From Bacteroidota bacterium (lineage in GTDB: Bacteria; Bacteroidota; Bacteroidia; Chitinophagales; Chitinophagaceae), in assembly GCA_023440945.1 (NCBI GenBank), contig JAEZRL010000496.1, positions 1 to 6,921 of the forward strand: a DNA stretch of 6,921 nucleotides. Reading direction: 5' to 3'. Position 1 is the first letter of the stretch, and each line of letters opens with the position of its first letter. The notes beneath the pieces were generated by a model. That model was not told the origin of the DNA and did not search any database. It saw only the letters and a program-made list of their open reading frames with translations. The translations under genes were made by a program, and so were the position numbers. Positions 6,186 to 6,921 of this stretch are shown here, piece by piece.

Positions 6186-6197
6186 ATGTATATACAC
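6186..6197 (+). promoter_or_regulatory. Predicted MarR operator 2 (ATGTATATACAC) before pirin
   Basis: ATGTATATACAC differs from operator 1 only in the last base, and its inner ten bases (6187-6196) are a perfect palindrome. It sits 14 bases before the pirin ATG, in the 44-base gap after the MarR stop. I cannot place a convincing TAnnTTTG here, so the pirin promoter is either atypical or transcription reads through from the MarR gene. Confidence 0.55.
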
Positions 6198-6211
6198 CTA
6201 AAAATAAAATT

Positions 6212-6921
6212 ATGAAAACGATATTACATAAAGCAGACCAGAGAGGCCATGTTAATTTTGGTTGGCTCGACAGTCACCACAGTTTTAGTTTTGGTCATTA
6301 TTATGATCCTGAAAAAATTCACTTTGGTGCTTTACGCGTTTTGAATGATGATATTGTTGCCGGAGGCGGCGGTTTTCCCACGCATCCGCATGATAATATG
6401 GAAATAGTTTCCATTCCTTTATATGGCTCATTAGAGCATAAAGACAGCAGTGGCGGACAAGGCGTTATCAGGCAAAACGACGTACAGATAATGAGTGCAG
6501 GAAGCGGCATCAAACATAGTGAAGCAAATCATAGCCAAACTGATGCGGTGAATTTTTTACAGATTTGGGTAATTCCAAAAAAGCGGAACATCTCACCGAG
6601 ATATGATCAAAAAGCTTTTTTACCTGAGGATCGCATCAACAAATTTCAAACGGTTGTAGCACCCGATGATGAAACAGCCGTTTGGATAAACCAGGATGCC
6701 TGGTTCTCATTGGGCAATCTCTCTAAAGATTTTGAGATCACTTATAAACCAAAAAAAGAAGGCAGCGGTTTATATGTTTTTGTTATTGACGGTGAAATAT
6801 CTGTCAACGGTAACATATTGCAAAAAAGAGATGCAGCAGGATTATCAGGCATAGAAATAGCGGATATCAAAGCAAACACTGATGCAGAATTATTGCTGAT
6901 TGATATACCTATGCAGTTAAG
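6212..6921 (+). CDS. Pirin-family bicupin protein (3' end just outside window)
   Basis: The frame from ATG 6212 stays open to the right edge for 236 codons. Pirins are about 230-290 residues long and this one already reaches the usual closing motif LLLIDIPM (227-234), so only a few residues should be missing. The N-terminal cupin carries the complete metal site: His58 and His60 in FPTHPHDNMEIVS, and His102 and Glu104 in SGIKHSE, matching the His/His/His/Glu set of human pirin. The segment SFSFGHYYDP (24-33) is also characteristic. A second, divergent cupin (about 150-234) includes GLYVFVIDGEISVNG. Pirins bind Fe(II) or similar metals; some bacterial members show quercetin 2,3-dioxygenase activity, while others act as redox-responsive partners. 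Which applies here is not decidable. No signal peptide is seen, so it should be cytoplasmic. Its position directly behind the MarR gene with a shared operator suggests repression by that regulator. Confidence 0.92.
   Translation, partial: MKTILHKADQRGHVNFGWLDSHHSFSFGHYYDPEKIHFGALRVLNDDIVAGGGGFPTHPHDNMEIVSIPLYGSLEHKDSSGGQGVIRQNDVQIMSAGSGIKHSEANHSQTDAVNFLQIWVIPKKRNISPRYDQKAFLPEDRINKFQTVVAPDDETAVWINQDAWFSLGNLSKDFEITYKPKKEGSGLYVFVIDGEISVNGNILQKRDAAGLSGIEIADIKANTDAELLLIDIPMQL

Noticed and set aside
6319..6513. Minus-strand 64-codon ORF
   Set aside because: Antisense to the pirin gene, including its metal-binding residues.

Overview
The window looks like an ordinary chromosomal segment from a Bacteroidota genome, probably from the Chitinophagaceae/Sphingobacteriia side. 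The DNA is AT-rich, Shine-Dalgarno sites are essentially absent, and matches to the Bacteroidota -7 promoter element (TAnnTTTG) sit just in front of start codons. Two lipoproteins and several protein families typical of that phylum support the placement. The assignment rests on recognition by eye, not on a search.

Layout: (1) positions 1-477, minus strand, hold the N-terminal 159 codons of a TIM-barrel glycoside hydrolase (cellulase/1,4-beta-xylanase-like) that runs off the left edge. (2) Positions 478-856 are an AT-rich divergent intergenic region with no gene I can support. (3) Everything to the right is on the plus strand: an unrecognised 222-residue lipoprotein (857-1525); a YbgC-type hotdog acyl-CoA thioesterase (best start 1674, end 2093); a 471-residue Big_5/SbsA Ig-like lipoprotein (2276-3691); a complete 604-residue MsbA-like ABC exporter half-transporter (3825-5639); a MarR-family regulator with a GTG start (5718-6167); and a pirin-family bicupin (6212 to the right edge, missing only its extreme C-terminus).

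The most coherent functional unit is at the right end. The 11-bp core ATGTATATACA, almost entirely a self-complementary sequence, occurs once in front of the MarR gene and once in front of the pirin gene. In the first case it lies between a plausible -33 and -7 element. This predicts a MarR repressor that controls itself and the adjacent pirin. MarR-pirin pairs are known in bacteria, so this is a specific regulatory prediction and not a new system. The other genes are envelope-related (two lipoproteins, one exporter) or housekeeping (thioesterase), each apparently with its own short promoter region; nothing ties them into one pathway.

I looked for CRISPR arrays, transposon ends, tRNAs, phage genes and defence genes and saw none. 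I do not see evidence of an exotic undescribed system. The items most worth following are the shared palindrome, the likely leaderless transcripts, and the two lipoproteins of unknown role.
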